Assembly: GCA_030272585.1 (NCBI GenBank)
Contig: BSYQ01000002.1
Span: 8,618,001 to 8,682,000 of the forward strand
Direction of reading: 5' to 3'
Source: Bryopsis sp. KO-2023
Taxonomy: Eukaryota; Chlorophyta; Ulvophyceae; Bryopsidales; Bryopsidaceae
DNA: 64,000 nt
Each line of letters begins with the position of its first letter. Positions within the stretch are counted from its first letter, which is position 1. Positions 53,780 to 64,000 of this stretch are shown here, in pieces. The notes under the pieces were generated by a model that was not told where the DNA came from, did no database searches, and saw only the letters and a program-made list of their open reading frames with translations. Both the position numbers and the translations under genes were made by a program.

Positions 53780-55168
53780 TTTCTTTTTTTTTTTAAATGA
53801 AATTTCACACAACAAAGAGCACCATCCCTGCGTCTGCAGTACTGCAGTACTGCAGTACCTATAGGCCTGGCTGTATTGCATGTATGCAGAATTGGGAGAA
53901 CACCCCCCCCACCCCCCTTTTGGGATATCAGTGCGTTTCGTTCTACCTCAACACTCCTCCACTCTTCTTCCCCCTTCATAATGACCTTCCCTTTCTTTTG
54001 GTATGTCTTTTCGAGGGTTGGAATTTTCAATGATGAGCCTCGTGCCTGTGCCTTGCCATTGTTGGAATTGCCCACACAGGATTGACCCCACTTAAATCTA
54101 GTTTGCATGTTTGGTGGAGTACCTTCTTGTGGCAGCCAAGACTTCACTGGATGGGGATGAAACTGCTGGGGAATAAGTGGTTCTGGTTGTCTCGGTGAAC
54201 ACATGTGGGGTGAAATAATGTTGTGATCTAATAGTTGTAGGCAGCCAAAACATCTCAGGGTCTCGTAGGCTGTTGCTGCATTGGATGGTCTTTTCTAATG
54301 CCCTCCACCCACCCAGTTCTTCCCATCTCCTCGAAGTACTTCGCCAGTCCCCCATCAATAGCTCCTCCTGCATTTTCTTCAGGAATTGAGACCAAATCTA
54401 TAACCTTTTGGGTCGCCCCGCCCCCATAAAAAAAACTGTCATATTTCGACTGATTGGTAATCTTGTCTTTCCAAATATAGAAGCTTCAGAACATTCTAGG
54501 AGCTTTGGAGCCGGCACCAGGATAACCGCTTTTTTGTCTTCAGAAATACGCTTGACAGACTCAGATGGTATGGCAATAAGTTGCTCAGACTGGGAATCGG
54601 TGCCACGAAAAGTGCGACGAAACTAGTGTGAGTGCGGTCAACAAGCTAGAGACAGTTACGAGGGCGCAGTTTTGAGAGTGAGCCAAGCCCATCAAAATAA
54701 AGCTTTTGGACTTTGGTAGGTCAAAACCACCCAGGATCTGGTCGTATCGCCCTCAAAGTATCGAAGCTCGTTTGTTCGGAAAGAAATCGCCGCCATGGAG
54801 CTAGTACCAAAGACAAGCAGGATTTCGAATGCCGATTTCCGAACGGTGCGTCCAATCTCGTTGACATTCTGTTTGCTCTGCTTGTCTTTCGCCCAGCGAA
54901 AAGCAATGCTCCACAAGAATGACCCTTCTCCTTGATTGGGGTCGTCTTTAAGAAAAGGATCAGGGCCTGTGACACAAAAAAAAAGCTTGGGCAAGCGCTT
55001 TGAAAGCTTTTTTACGTCACAAACTCGAAGCAAAGCGGGAATTCTACAGCCTGGCAAAAAGAAAAAAGGAGTAGAGGAAAGACGATGTAAACAATTCGTT
55101 GCTCTTTGATCGACAACAAGCCACAGGCCGATCGCTGAACTTTTTGTGAGGTGCTGGATTAGGAAAAG
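53780..55168. other. No supported gene
   Basis: Several open frames exist, e.g. minus strand 54,692-55,210 and a minus-strand stretch near 54,470-54,590 (IAIPSESVKRISEDKKA...) that looks coding. None shows a recognisable domain or a consistent exon set. Confidence 0.35.
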
Positions 55169-55644
55169 ATGGGCGAGCACACCATTGTGGCAAAACAATG
55201 GGGTCTGCAAGAAATACCACAGGAGCTACTGGAGAAACAAAACGCGAAGGTCATCGTGCTCTGCAGAAATAGCCTGACCACGCTGCCCCCCGAGATAGGA
55301 GGACTGACAAAACTAACGGTTTTGAAGCTAGACCACAACAGGGTAGGAGGGTGTTGGATCTCTTTCATTGTGGGTTCTAATAATTGGGTGTGGAAGTGAT
55401 CTTCCCATTGAATACTCCTGTCTGTTTTACAGATCAGGGTTTTGCCCCCTCAAGTCGGAAACTTGCTCGCACTCACAGAGCTCAGTCTGACTGATAACCT
55501 TATGAATAACCTACCTCTGCAACTCGGCGGAATAATCAAATCAAATCATGATTACACACGAAAAACTCGGCGGAATAACGGGCTTGAAGAAGCTCGTTTT
55601 GAATGGTAATATTACCAAATTTGGTCGATCCATTGAGCCGCCAG
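55169..55644 (+). pseudogene. Leucine-rich-repeat gene, 5' part, broken by a mini-insertion
   Basis: Exon 1 (55,169-55,342) starts MGEHTIVAKQWGLQEIPQEL and gives LRRs (SLTTLPPEIGGLTKLTVLKL). Exon 2 (55,433-55,644) continues IRVLPPQVGNLLALTELSLTDN... and ends at a GT donor. LRRs of the LPPEIG-L--L type form protein-binding solenoids, as in Ras-binding SHOC2-like or ROCO proteins. A 30-bp insert plus its 13-bp duplication (43 bp) in exon 2 shifts the frame, giving a stop within about 30 codons. I found no convincing later exons. Probably recently inactivated, unless the other allele is intact. Confidence 0.7.
55536..55565 (-). mobile_element. 30-bp mini-insertion in an LRR exon
   Basis: Flanked by CTCGGCGGAATAA (55,523-55,535 and 55,566-55,578). 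On the minus strand it reads TTTTTCGTGTGTAATCATG followed by (ATTTG)n, the same 3' motif as at 42,541. Confidence 0.88.
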
Positions 55645-57046
55645 GTGAGAGTGGAATTGGGTGGGTGGGTGTGTTCTTTCTTTCTTTCTCTTTTAGCCAA
55701 CCCAGGAGAGAACAGGTTCAAACAGGACGGCCACTCTTCTCCCAGCCACCCCATGTTTCTCCGAAATCAATACAGATATATTTTGCAACAAGGAGCATAC
55801 TAATCCACTGTGCTGGGTTACTGTCAAACAACCATCTTTCTTTCAAAGTAGATCAAAGGAAGCATTCTATAAGGAAAACAGACAGCAAGGAAAACCCCTC
55901 ACCTGGACCGGGAAAACAAAACGTTAAAGAGCATACCCTGTCATAGCTGAGCGGTCTCTCAGGCAACAGTGTAGTAATCGTTATTCATACACCATATTAT
56001 GCCCTGTTTAAGCGAAGTTCAGTGGTATGCACTGAGTAGCAAAAAAAACAAAAACAATAAAAACGAAAACAAACGACCCCCCCCCCCCAAAAAAAAACAA
56101 ATACAAAAACCACAGGATTGAATCATTTTTATCAAGATATCTTGGATTATCTAGAACATATTTCTAATATCGCAGCAAAACAAATGGCTGTTGAACGATC
56201 TTTAATCCGCATTCTTTCACTGTAGAAACAATCACAACACAACAGACACCATGTGTCATTGAGTGTAAAGAGTGAGTGACATTGATAAGAGTTTTGGGTA
56301 ACGGATTGAATTAGAGTGAGATTGATAAGAGTTTGGAATGACGGATTGAATAAGAGTGAGAATTATAGAATGATTTGAAGTGGTAGACTGACAGAAATAT
56401 GAAAGATTTGAAAAGTGTGAGATCTGTAAAAGAGTGAGAAATATGTTGTTAAATTTTGAAAACTCGTTTATATATCTGTAAATTTTATCAAGACAGGGAT
56501 ACTGGCTCGTAAGGCGCCCTGCCTTGAGAAATTTCCACCCCGCAAAGGGTGGGGGGGCATTGGAAATAGTTTTCAACCAGCAAAAGCGATGTCTCGGTAG
56601 AACCTCATAGACGATCGCATTGCCCCAAGCGCAAACATGTCTGAATCTACTGTTGGGACAAATCAGGTTGTTTAAAAATGTTTTCTTGTGCTGAATAAAA
56701 TACGTTTTCGCTGTTTTAAAAAAAAAGGTAAAGACGCAAAGCGCCTTTCAGAAATTTCCAAACGCGATAACATGCGAATGACCCTCGGTATCCTTTAGTA
56801 AAAGGCGAAAGGGTAGCGCGACGACAGAGTCATCCGCGCCGCAGATGCTGATCCTTCTACTATGGCAGATCTCATAAAACACTAATCTTTTCTATCCTGC
56901 TTGTGAGCAGAACTGCTGCAAACACTCTGGACAGCGTGCATGTCAGACCAGCGCCTCAAACAAGTACGACACACTTCGCACCAGCGGCGGCGACTGTACA
57001 ATGCGCAGACTGAGGGGTTTTGTTTCGTTTTGTTTCGGTTTTTTTT
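55645..57046. other. No supported gene; small tandem repeat
   Basis: At about 56,275-56,365 a ~53-bp unit ('gagattgataagagttt...acggattgaat') occurs about twice. Around 55,950 a 'gagcggtctctcaggcaacagtg' stretch resembles the mini-insertion family. Short frames have no domains. Confidence 0.45.
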
Positions 57047-57074
57047 TATCAAATCAAATCAAATCATGATTACA
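57047..57074 (-). mobile_element. 28-bp mini-insertion
   Basis: Flanked by CGGTTTTTTTT (57,036-57,046 and 57,075-57,085). On the minus strand it reads TGTAATCATG followed by (ATTTG)n. Exact ends are ambiguous because of the T-run. Confidence 0.65.
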
Positions 57075-57700
57075 CGGTTTTTTTTAGCGGCTTCTTTTTT
57101 GTGTAATCGTGATTTTATTTGTTTTGTTTGTACTAGTCCCCCCGATGCTACAGGCTCTGGCCTCGCATATCTTGTAAGATTTCTGGTTGGTGATTGGCGG
57201 CGATGGAAAGTTTGCCAACTGTGTGGAAAAAAACAGCTTTTTTTCATGTTTTTTGTCGCAGTCCACACATGTCTGACCAGACCTCCATGCAACCAACACC
57301 AAAAAAGGGAAACACAGTGCGATCAAAAAATAGCAAACAAACGGCGGCGCTGCAATGGAACAATCTGGTGTTGGCACACGAACAACGAAGTACTCTAAAA
57401 GAAGACAATTTCGTTGGAAGAAAATCTCGCTGAATTAAATTTCGTTGAAATTTAATTTCGTTTCCTTGCTCTTCGACCGAAATTTTCTTCCAACCGAAAT
57501 TTTCTTTTTTTAGAGTTTGAGTTTAGATGCAAGTGTATTATATTAGAGTTGAACGGTTAAGGGTGGTTTTTCGCAAGTAGTGGTGGTTGGTTTGGTTTGT
57601 CTCTGGTTGGAGTTCGGTTAAGGAAGAGTTGTGATTTGGTTTTTCATATAGGGACTCTGTTTTGAGGATTTGGACAGTCGGGTCTGTTTATTATTGTGCA

Positions 57701-57739
57701 GAGTGGCTCCTCAGGCAACATGTAATCATTGATTGATTG
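57701..57739 (+). mobile_element. 39-bp mini-insertion
   Basis: Flanked by ATTATTGTGCA (57,690-57,700 and 57,740-57,750). The insert is GAGTGGCTCCTCAGGCAAC then ATGTAATCATTG and (ATTG)n. Confidence 0.85.
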
Positions 57740-57987
57740 ATTATTGTGCAAATGTTGTGCAAATGTTGTGCAAATATTGGGTGTGTTTGCCCTTTGTGAT
57801 TTTTCCGGGTTATGTAAAAGCCTCCATGGCAGACTCTCAGGTGGCAGAGCCATTTGCCTTTTCAAAAGCAAAAAGTAAACCAACCACTTAGGTTTAATAA
57901 ACCAACCACTGATCACATACACGAAACAACGGGGAGGCTGTCACACTGATCAAGCAAGAGGGGCACCTCGAAGCGAGCTGGCTGCCC

Positions 57988-58164
57988 GACATAGGCGCAA
58001 CCAGGATTTCGGGGGGAGGGGGGGCCTGAATATTTTTTTTGGGGGGGGGCACTTTTAATTTTTTGTACCATGCAGTGAAAAATCTGCTCAATAGGATTTT
58101 CTTTCTTTTGCATGCTGGCTTTCTTTTCTTTCCCCCCCAGCACACCCTGGTAGCGCCTATATAT
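57988..58164. mobile_element. hAT-like MITE, ~177 bp
   Basis: Inverted ends ATAGGCGCAACCAGG / CCTGGTAGCGCCTAT with G-runs inside. Flanking duplication GCTGCCC (57,981-57,987 and 58,165-58,171). Related to the element at 6,870-7,066. Confidence 0.6.
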
Positions 58165-58171
58165 GCTGCCC

Positions 58172-58929
58172 ATCAATCGAACGCTCCAAAACACTGGGGT
58201 GATCGTAGAACAAGTTGACAATAGATCAGGAACACAGGCCCACCGACCAAGTCATTGGAGTCGACGGCTCACACACTGTGTTGTTCAACAGCAACCAAAC
58301 CAAAAACTACATGTTGTTCAACAGCAGTGTAATCGAAGCTCTAGCTTTCTTTCCAAGCATGGTTCCTCCTCATCAAGACTAAAGCAATCGTTCATCAGAC
58401 TGAGCAAAGCAACAGTCTCAAAAACTGTTAAAAAACTAAAAAACTATTAAAGCACCGACACTCCTGTTTATCCCTGCTGAAAACCCCAACCCTCTTTTCA
58501 AAGAAAGTGGCACCAAACCTGATTTCTGAGACTAAAAAATCACCCACTGTCGACAGCGAAGGAAGTGGCGTTGCGTAGTAATCCCTTTTCCAACTCTGGT
58601 ATTGCGATCGTCTTGGCTGTTGACCTTGGAAAACCTTTCAGGGGTGGATTATTCATGTTTGGGGAGCACTGATTTTGCCTCCTTGATCAAAAAGAAGAAT
58701 AACTACAACCCACAGTCAACAAGATCCAGCACCCTTCATGATGCTGCAGCATTCCAGCTGGAATAGATACAAAGAAGAACAAACCCCTCAGAAATTGAAT
58801 CTGAGCTCAGATTTCGGAAGAAAAAAGGTTGAAGAAAAGGAAAGAAAAACGACCATTGTCAAGAAGTGTTTTTTTAAAAAGACAGTTTCCAAATTTGGGG
58901 AATGATATTTAGCGGTTGGTATGTATCAG
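58172..58929. other. No supported gene
   Basis: One serine/glutamine-rich open frame (58,163-58,450) without a recognisable domain. Otherwise nothing seen. Confidence 0.4.
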
Positions 58930-59640
58930 ATGCAACTGTGGATTTGAGAAGAGGCAACGGATCCACCCCTGTAATTGTGGCGGATCAAAATGATCGTGCA
59001 GAGGTGGTTGCAAATAATAAAATAATTTAATAAAAAAGAAGGGTTCTTTTTTATTTTTTTAAAGAAGGGTTCGGAGAGGAAAAAAATAAGATCAGAAAGA
59101 TGGCTGCAAATATTTCACCAAAAAACAAGAACTGAAAACTTTTGGGTGCAAATATTTGACGATAAACAAGAACTCAAAAAAACAGGTGAGTGCAAATATT
59201 TGGCGACCACAGGTGGTGGGGGGGGGGTATTTAGAAATACACCGCCCATCAAAAAGCTGTTTCTAAAATATATAGCTTATTTCACATCTAGGTGCAAAAG
59301 TGAACGCCCAGAATTCTGGGCAGGCGGCTTATGCTGGGAACCCAGATCTGGTCCAATTGATTTTGGATAATTGGGTTTGCAAACTTGATGTGCAAAATGC
59401 TGAAGGAAGAGGACCGCATCTTTTTTTCTGCAGCCTTCTTTCATGGAAGTGGTGGGGCTCATCGAGTTTTGAAAAAGGTGGGTCCCGATCTCAGTATCAA
59501 AAAAGACAAGGCTGGGCCCAAGATCGAAGACGAAATTTGTGTGTGTAATTTGGAGGTGGTGGCTGGGCTACGTTGTAGGGAAGGGACCTGTGGAAAAGGG
59601 GAAAGAAAAAAAAGGCCTCGAAAAGATTCTTAAAGGTTGA
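58930..59640 (+). pseudogene. Decayed ankyrin-repeat fragment
   Basis: Ankyrin-like pieces are readable at about 58,935-59,010 (ATVDLRRGNGSTPVIVADQN) and from about 59,292 after an AG acceptor (AKVNAQNSGQAAYAGNPDLV, then LDVQNAEGR). The second piece then needs a change of frame (SAAFFHGSGG...GPDLSIKKDKAG). Intron-exon spacing resembles genes A-C but the repeats are degenerate. Probably a relic of a further family member or another ankyrin gene. Confidence 0.55.
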
Positions 59641-61512
59641 CATCGAAGTGTGATGTGCCTGTGGTATCCTGAATTCTTTTGTAATGAAAGGATACATGAT
59701 CCTGCTAGTTTTCTGGGTTTCTTTTGTTTTTTGTGTTTGGTGGACGACTGTGCGGTCGCCGCAAGTCAGGTTCTAATTGAATAAGATTTCCCAGTCTAGG
59801 AATTTTCCAAGACAATCAAAACAACACTAAAAAACGGAAAGACAACGTTCATCACAAAACACAAGGGGGGCAGGGGGAAATTAGATTCACGACAATGGCT
59901 TCGGTCTGTAGTCGTTTTTCAAGGAGGAATATACGTTTTACTTGTAAAACAGGAGTTCAAAAACATACCAGAGACAAACCAAAGGTCTTCCAACCTTTTT
60001 CAACAAACAGAAATGTCAGAAAAAAAAAGTTTACAATTCCTATCCATCGTTTCTCTTCTGTTTTTTTTTCATTTTCTCTCTCTTTTCACAAGGTTGCTTA
60101 AACCACGGTGGTTGAAGCACCAGCGCCCACCAGGACGGTTTGAAATATTCTGTCCTCCTATGTGATAGTCTGACCTGAGTACAATAGACACACATTTCAA
60201 ACTTTCCCCCCCTCTTCTATTAGGGAAAGATGTCCTGGTGCTGAAAATACACCCAACACAAGAACTGAAACAGTTCATGAGCCAGTAGTGTTTTTTCTCG
60301 ACCAAGAAAAAACACTACAATCAAAACATATAATGATGCCCGACCTAATATCCATCAAAACTGAAACGAAGGCCAACCGCGGCAGAATTACCCTGCATTT
60401 ACACCCCTCTGAGAATAGGATCACAAGCAACACAAAAAAATAAAGATGGCCTTTTCGTGTTTTTTCCCCCCAGAAATGGTGCCCCCTACCACCCCATCAA
60501 CGTTTCCCGTCTGCACCTTGTGCCCGTAGATTTCATAGAGAATCGCCTCGACCAGTTGTAACTTTTTCTCATCTTCCCCGCTCCGCTTTCGAAGTTTGTC
60601 TACACCAACACGTGAACGTCGACCAAGAGTGCCGTGATATCGATTTCTCCCTGGAATACTATAGATTTTAGTTTTTTTCGGGTGTTTTGGGGTTCGTCGC
60701 CAATTCAATACTAGTGATTGGTTCCTTTTTAAGATTTCTCCCTGCTCGTTTCCCTTCGTCCCTGCAACGCATGCTTTCCTCAAAAGACCACTTTATTTGC
60801 GGGGTCCATAAATACAGATTTACACCACCAGCAAGCTTCCCGTCGACTCAGTCATCTTCATTGGACTTTTCGTTATCAGGTTGGATAATTTGTGCTGGGT
60901 GGTCGTCGAGCTCCTCTGGGGTTGGTGCGGTGGATATCTCAACAGCTCAAGTAGTACGCTGAACGAAGAGTTCTTGTTAAACTTTTCCATTGTGTTTTGG
61001 CTAAGTGTATATTTCGATGCTGGGATTTCGGAGTTTTGCGACTGTTGTGTTGATACGGTTAAATGGGTCAGTCTAGCCCTTTGTTTGGTTATAGTTTCGA
61101 CAGACTATAATGGGTTTGACCTTGTTACAGTTAGGAAGTCGAGTGGGTTAACGACTATTTATGGAGAGTTCCACGACTGAAGGACAGTCTTTTTGTGTAA
61201 GGTTCTTTGTATATTATTAGTGGAACTAGCTGTGTTCACTGTAGTGGGCTTGTATGTATTGACTCCGCCATCATTCAATCCCGTTCGACTCTCTACCAAC
61301 TGCTGCACACTGGGATAAGGAAAATGAGCCAGTCGGGTGCGTCGTCGGTTGGTTTAGAGTCGCCAGGGGGCGTTGAATTTCTTAATCGTAGACTTGGAAA
61401 TGGTGGAAAATGAGCATCTCACATCAAAACAAGTGTCCTTAGAATGAAGGTATTAATCGACTTCGCCAGTTACGCTCCCTCACGCAAAGCAGGAAGTCTG
61501 CAGTCTACCTAG
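59641..61512. other. Mostly unassigned; one minus-strand frame
   Basis: The minus frame 60,421-60,783 (120 codons, basic, LRKRSGEDEKKLQLVEAILYE) looks moderately coding but has no recognised domain. A short plus frame near 61,324 (MSQSGASSVGLESPGG...) could be a first exon of the downstream gene. Neither is supported further. Confidence 0.3.
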
Positions 61513-63415
61513 GGTAGATACTCTTACATCTATGTCTATGAGGATGAAGAGTGGAAAATTTCCCACCACCACTCGTCTGTGATGCCTGAAGAGGTCCTCC
61601 CCACCCCCATCACTAAGGACGAAGTCCGTGCTCTCTTCTCTGTTTGGAACAACGCTTTGAAGACCGGGAACTCTAGCCTGGTGGCGTTGACTTATGCTAA
61701 GAATGCCACCCTGTTGCCCACCGTCTCAGATGTCCCCAGGACTGACTTTGCTGGTATCAAGGACTACTTTGATAACTTCCTTAAGAAGAAGCCCACTGGG
61801 GAAATCCTGGAGGGTGAGATTCTCATCGGGAACAATTGGGCGCAGGATGCTGGTATCTACGAGTTCACCATGCGTACTGATGGCAGCAAAATCAAGGGGC
61901 GTTATTCTTATGTATATGTGTTGGAAGATGGGGACTGGAAAATTTCCCACCATCACTCTTCTGTCATGCCTGAGGGAATTATTGGAACTCGCAAGGCCAT
62001 CACTAAGAATGAGGTTCGAGGTCTTTTCCAGCTCTGGAACAATGGTAAGATAATATCAGTGATGCCTTCGTTGAATTTTTTGGGGTAGTCTTTTGCATGG
62101 CAGAAGACTCTTTCTTGAACCCATTGAATATATTCAATGTATATATTATATTATATGAATGTGTATATTATTTGCTTGAAGAATGTACATTTCAAATGCC
62201 AACTATTTTGATAAACTCCTTGACCTGATTTAAATTTGAGTGTTGTGTATGTTTTGATGATACAATGTACGTCTCATAATACAACAGGTATCTAACCATA
62301 ACGGTAAATTCATTTCGTTTTTTCGTTGTTTTTTTTTCCATTTCGTGGGCACATTACCCAGAAATAGTACGAAATATTAAGGGGTGGCGGTACTGGACCA
62401 CTGAATAAAGAACATTGAACTGAAAACCCAAAAACTTAATAATGAGTGCCTGAAAACTGTAGACCATAGGCTAGTTTTTATGTCCATCTAACAAGGATTG
62501 ACTGAGTAATTTCTCCTACTAAAAAAAAAAGAATTCTCCTACTAAAAAAAAAAAAAAATTCTCCTATTACACGTAGCAGGTTTGGTGCTTCTGAGCCTCA
62601 CATTCTGGGTTGTATGCTTTCTGGACTCTATTAACGCGATTGTGTGTGTGTTGTTTTTTTTTTTCTCAGCCCTTGCTCTGGACCCTGATGCTGTTGCTCA
62701 GAGGTACTCCAAGAATGCAGTCTTGCTGCCCACTGTCTCAGATGTTCCCAGGACTGACTATGAGGGTATCAAAGACTACTTTGTTACTTTCCTCAAGAAG
62801 GAACCCCAGGGGAAGATCTTGGATGGAGAGATTATTATCGGTGACAACTGGGCCCAGGATGCTGGTATCTATGAGTTCACCATGGGAACTGATGGTAGCA
62901 AGATCAAGGGCCGATACTCTTACATCTATGTCTACGAGGATGATGAGTGGAAAATTTCCCACCACCACTCGTCTGTCATGCCTGAGGCGGTCCTCCCTGC
63001 AGCGATCACCAAGAAAGAAGTCCGTGCTTTGTTTGACTTGTGGAACGATGCCCTGGCTACTGGAAAACCCAAAAAGGTTGCATCTCGATACACTAAAGAT
63101 GCAGTCCTTTTGCCAACGATATCTGACTCTGCTCGCAATGATCCTGCTGGGATTGTGGACTACTTTGTGGATTTCTTGAAAAAAGAACCCCAGGGTGAGA
63201 TTCTGCAGGGGGAAATCAAAATTGGGACTAACTGGGCTCAAGATGCTGGTATCTATGAGTTCACGATGGGTGTTGATGGCTCCAAGACCAAGGGGCGTTA
63301 TTCGTATGTATATGTGTATGAAAATGGCGAGTGGATGATTAGCCACCACCACAGCTCCATCATGCCTGAGGGAGCTTTGGATGCAATTTCCAAAATCACT
63401 GAGTTGGGGGAGTGA
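61513..63415 (+). CDS. Tandem SnoaL-like / CaMKII-association-type domain protein
   Basis: Two exons are clear: 61,513-62,044 and 62,670-63,415 (stop 63,413-63,415), joined in frame across a GT-AG intron. The product holds a C-terminal piece of one domain and three further full domains of about 125 aa. Each full domain has the blocks LLPTVSDVPRTD, NWAQDAGIYEFTM, KGRYSYIYVYE and WKISHHHSSVMPE. The last three are typical of the SgcJ/EcaC, DUF4440 and CaMKII-AD members of the NTF2-like fold, which form small-molecule-binding or oligomerisation cones. The 5' end is open: an in-frame TAG sits directly before 61,513, so either this is an acceptor (CTAG/GG) for an unseen upstream exon, or the gene is truncated. 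Function unknown; enzymes and scaffolds both occur in the superfamily. Confidence 0.85.
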
Positions 63416-64000
63416 GTGTTTGTGTTGGGACAGGGAGTTTGTACTCCTGCTGATGGGGTAAATTGAGAGAAGAATTTGTACTGTTACATATTATTTGATA
63501 TTTGTGTTTCCTCTTATTTATTTTATATGACTGATCATTTTTTTTTATCATTTTTGCTACATGACTGTGGAGTTGCAGAGTTGTGAATACACATGTAGCG
63601 CTGGAAAACAACATTTTTTTCGAGGGATGTGGGATGTGTAATGTTTGATATGTAAAAATCGTCAGTGTTTTACACACAATAACAGTCTGCAGTTTCAAAC
63701 ATGTTTGCCTTACAGCAGTATTGTGCTTTTTCATCAAATACATGCCCAATGTATTAGCAATGGGTGTTGTGTGAAAAAAAATCTGGAAAAAAAGTATCGT
63801 ACAGTGTGTAGTTAGGGAAACCTCACAACAACATGTGATACGAAAAAAAGGCACCTTCCCCAGTGATGAGATAATGTAACAAAAAAAAATTTTGCCATAT
63901 GATGTGGAAACAATTATGCTGAACATTCCCAGTACTTTATCAAACACTTATCAATACTTTATAAAATACTCTGCACTGATACTACAACAACGCCTTCTCA
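63416..64000. other. 3' flank, no supported gene
   Basis: AT-rich, with no coding frame that stands out. Confidence 0.5.

Noticed and set aside
53213-53881. 222-codon minus-strand open frame
   Set aside because: It runs through the tRNA-like unit and an arginine-rich, GC-biased stretch, with no domain; the opposite strand is equally open. Composition explains it.
57400-57515. Inverted AAATTTCG / TTGGAAGAAAAT segments
   Set aside because: Looks like a possible small foldback, but no target duplication or second copy is visible, so it is not called.
60687-61413. Several plus-strand frames upstream of the tandem-domain gene
   Set aside because: No domain, and no splice arrangement that joins them in frame to 61,513 could be shown.
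1-64000. CRISPR arrays, rRNA genes, bacterial operons, phage or integron modules
   Set aside because: No regularly spaced repeats, rRNA core sequences or operon-like gene packing were seen; introns and nuclear tRNA structure show a eukaryotic nuclear sequence.

Overview
The window is nuclear DNA of a eukaryote, most likely a protist or alga. It has GT-AG spliceosomal introns, intron-rich ankyrin and coiled-coil genes, F-box/WD40 genes, a nuclear tRNA-Arg, a piggyBac-type transposon, hAT-like MITEs and insertions with non-LTR-retrotransposon tails. There are no operons, no ribosome-binding sites and no organelle or bacterial gene order. The lineage cannot be fixed from the sequence alone.

Layout. 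Bases 1-1,440 hold a repeat and a decayed copy of an ER HSP70 (BiP). About 1,495-38,475 is one very large imperfect palindrome. Outer left arm 1,495-9,440 mirrors 30,740-38,475 (paired coordinates sum to about 40,000). Inner left arm 17,371-22,300 mirrors 25,900-30,890 (sum about 48,500). The jump in the sum comes from an extra ~8 kb in the left arm (9,440-17,370), which carries an additional gene. At the centre two convergent, diverged F-box/WD40 genes face each other across a spacer of about 0.8 kb.

The palindrome and its extra block carry three members of one unusual gene family: gene A (minus, 3,819-8,944), gene B (plus, 10,192-14,727) and gene C (plus, 31,229-36,252). I could model all three exon by exon, and each model stays in frame from ATG to stop (595, 455 and 563 aa). 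Each encodes N-terminal alpha-beta exon pairs, a long coiled coil, then ankyrin repeats and a conserved C-terminal tail ending in KKD. I do not recognise the N-terminal module.

Right of the palindrome, 39,352-42,300 and 48,952-52,600 are a segmental duplication. Each unit carries a further F-box/WD40 gene; the second has a one-base frameshift. Between them lie a complete-looking 3.57 kb piggyBac-like transposon (42,879-46,448) that has split a tRNA-Leu-like gene, and an intact tRNA-Arg(CCG). The last 10 kb holds a leucine-rich-repeat gene fragment broken by a 30-bp insertion, a decayed ankyrin fragment, and a gene with at least three tandem SnoaL/CaMKII-association-type domains.

Mobile DNA is the other theme. 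Besides piggyBac and its 1.3 kb MITE there are hAT-like MITEs, tRNA-derived repeats, a 410-bp solo-LTR-like insertion in an F-box gene, and at least seven insertions of only 28-68 bp. These last are flanked by 9-18 bp target duplications and most end in a short simple-repeat tail, as expected for extreme 5' truncation of a non-LTR retrotransposon or a minimal element that uses its machinery. The paired copies make the palindrome useful for dating insertions, because one arm often preserves the empty site.
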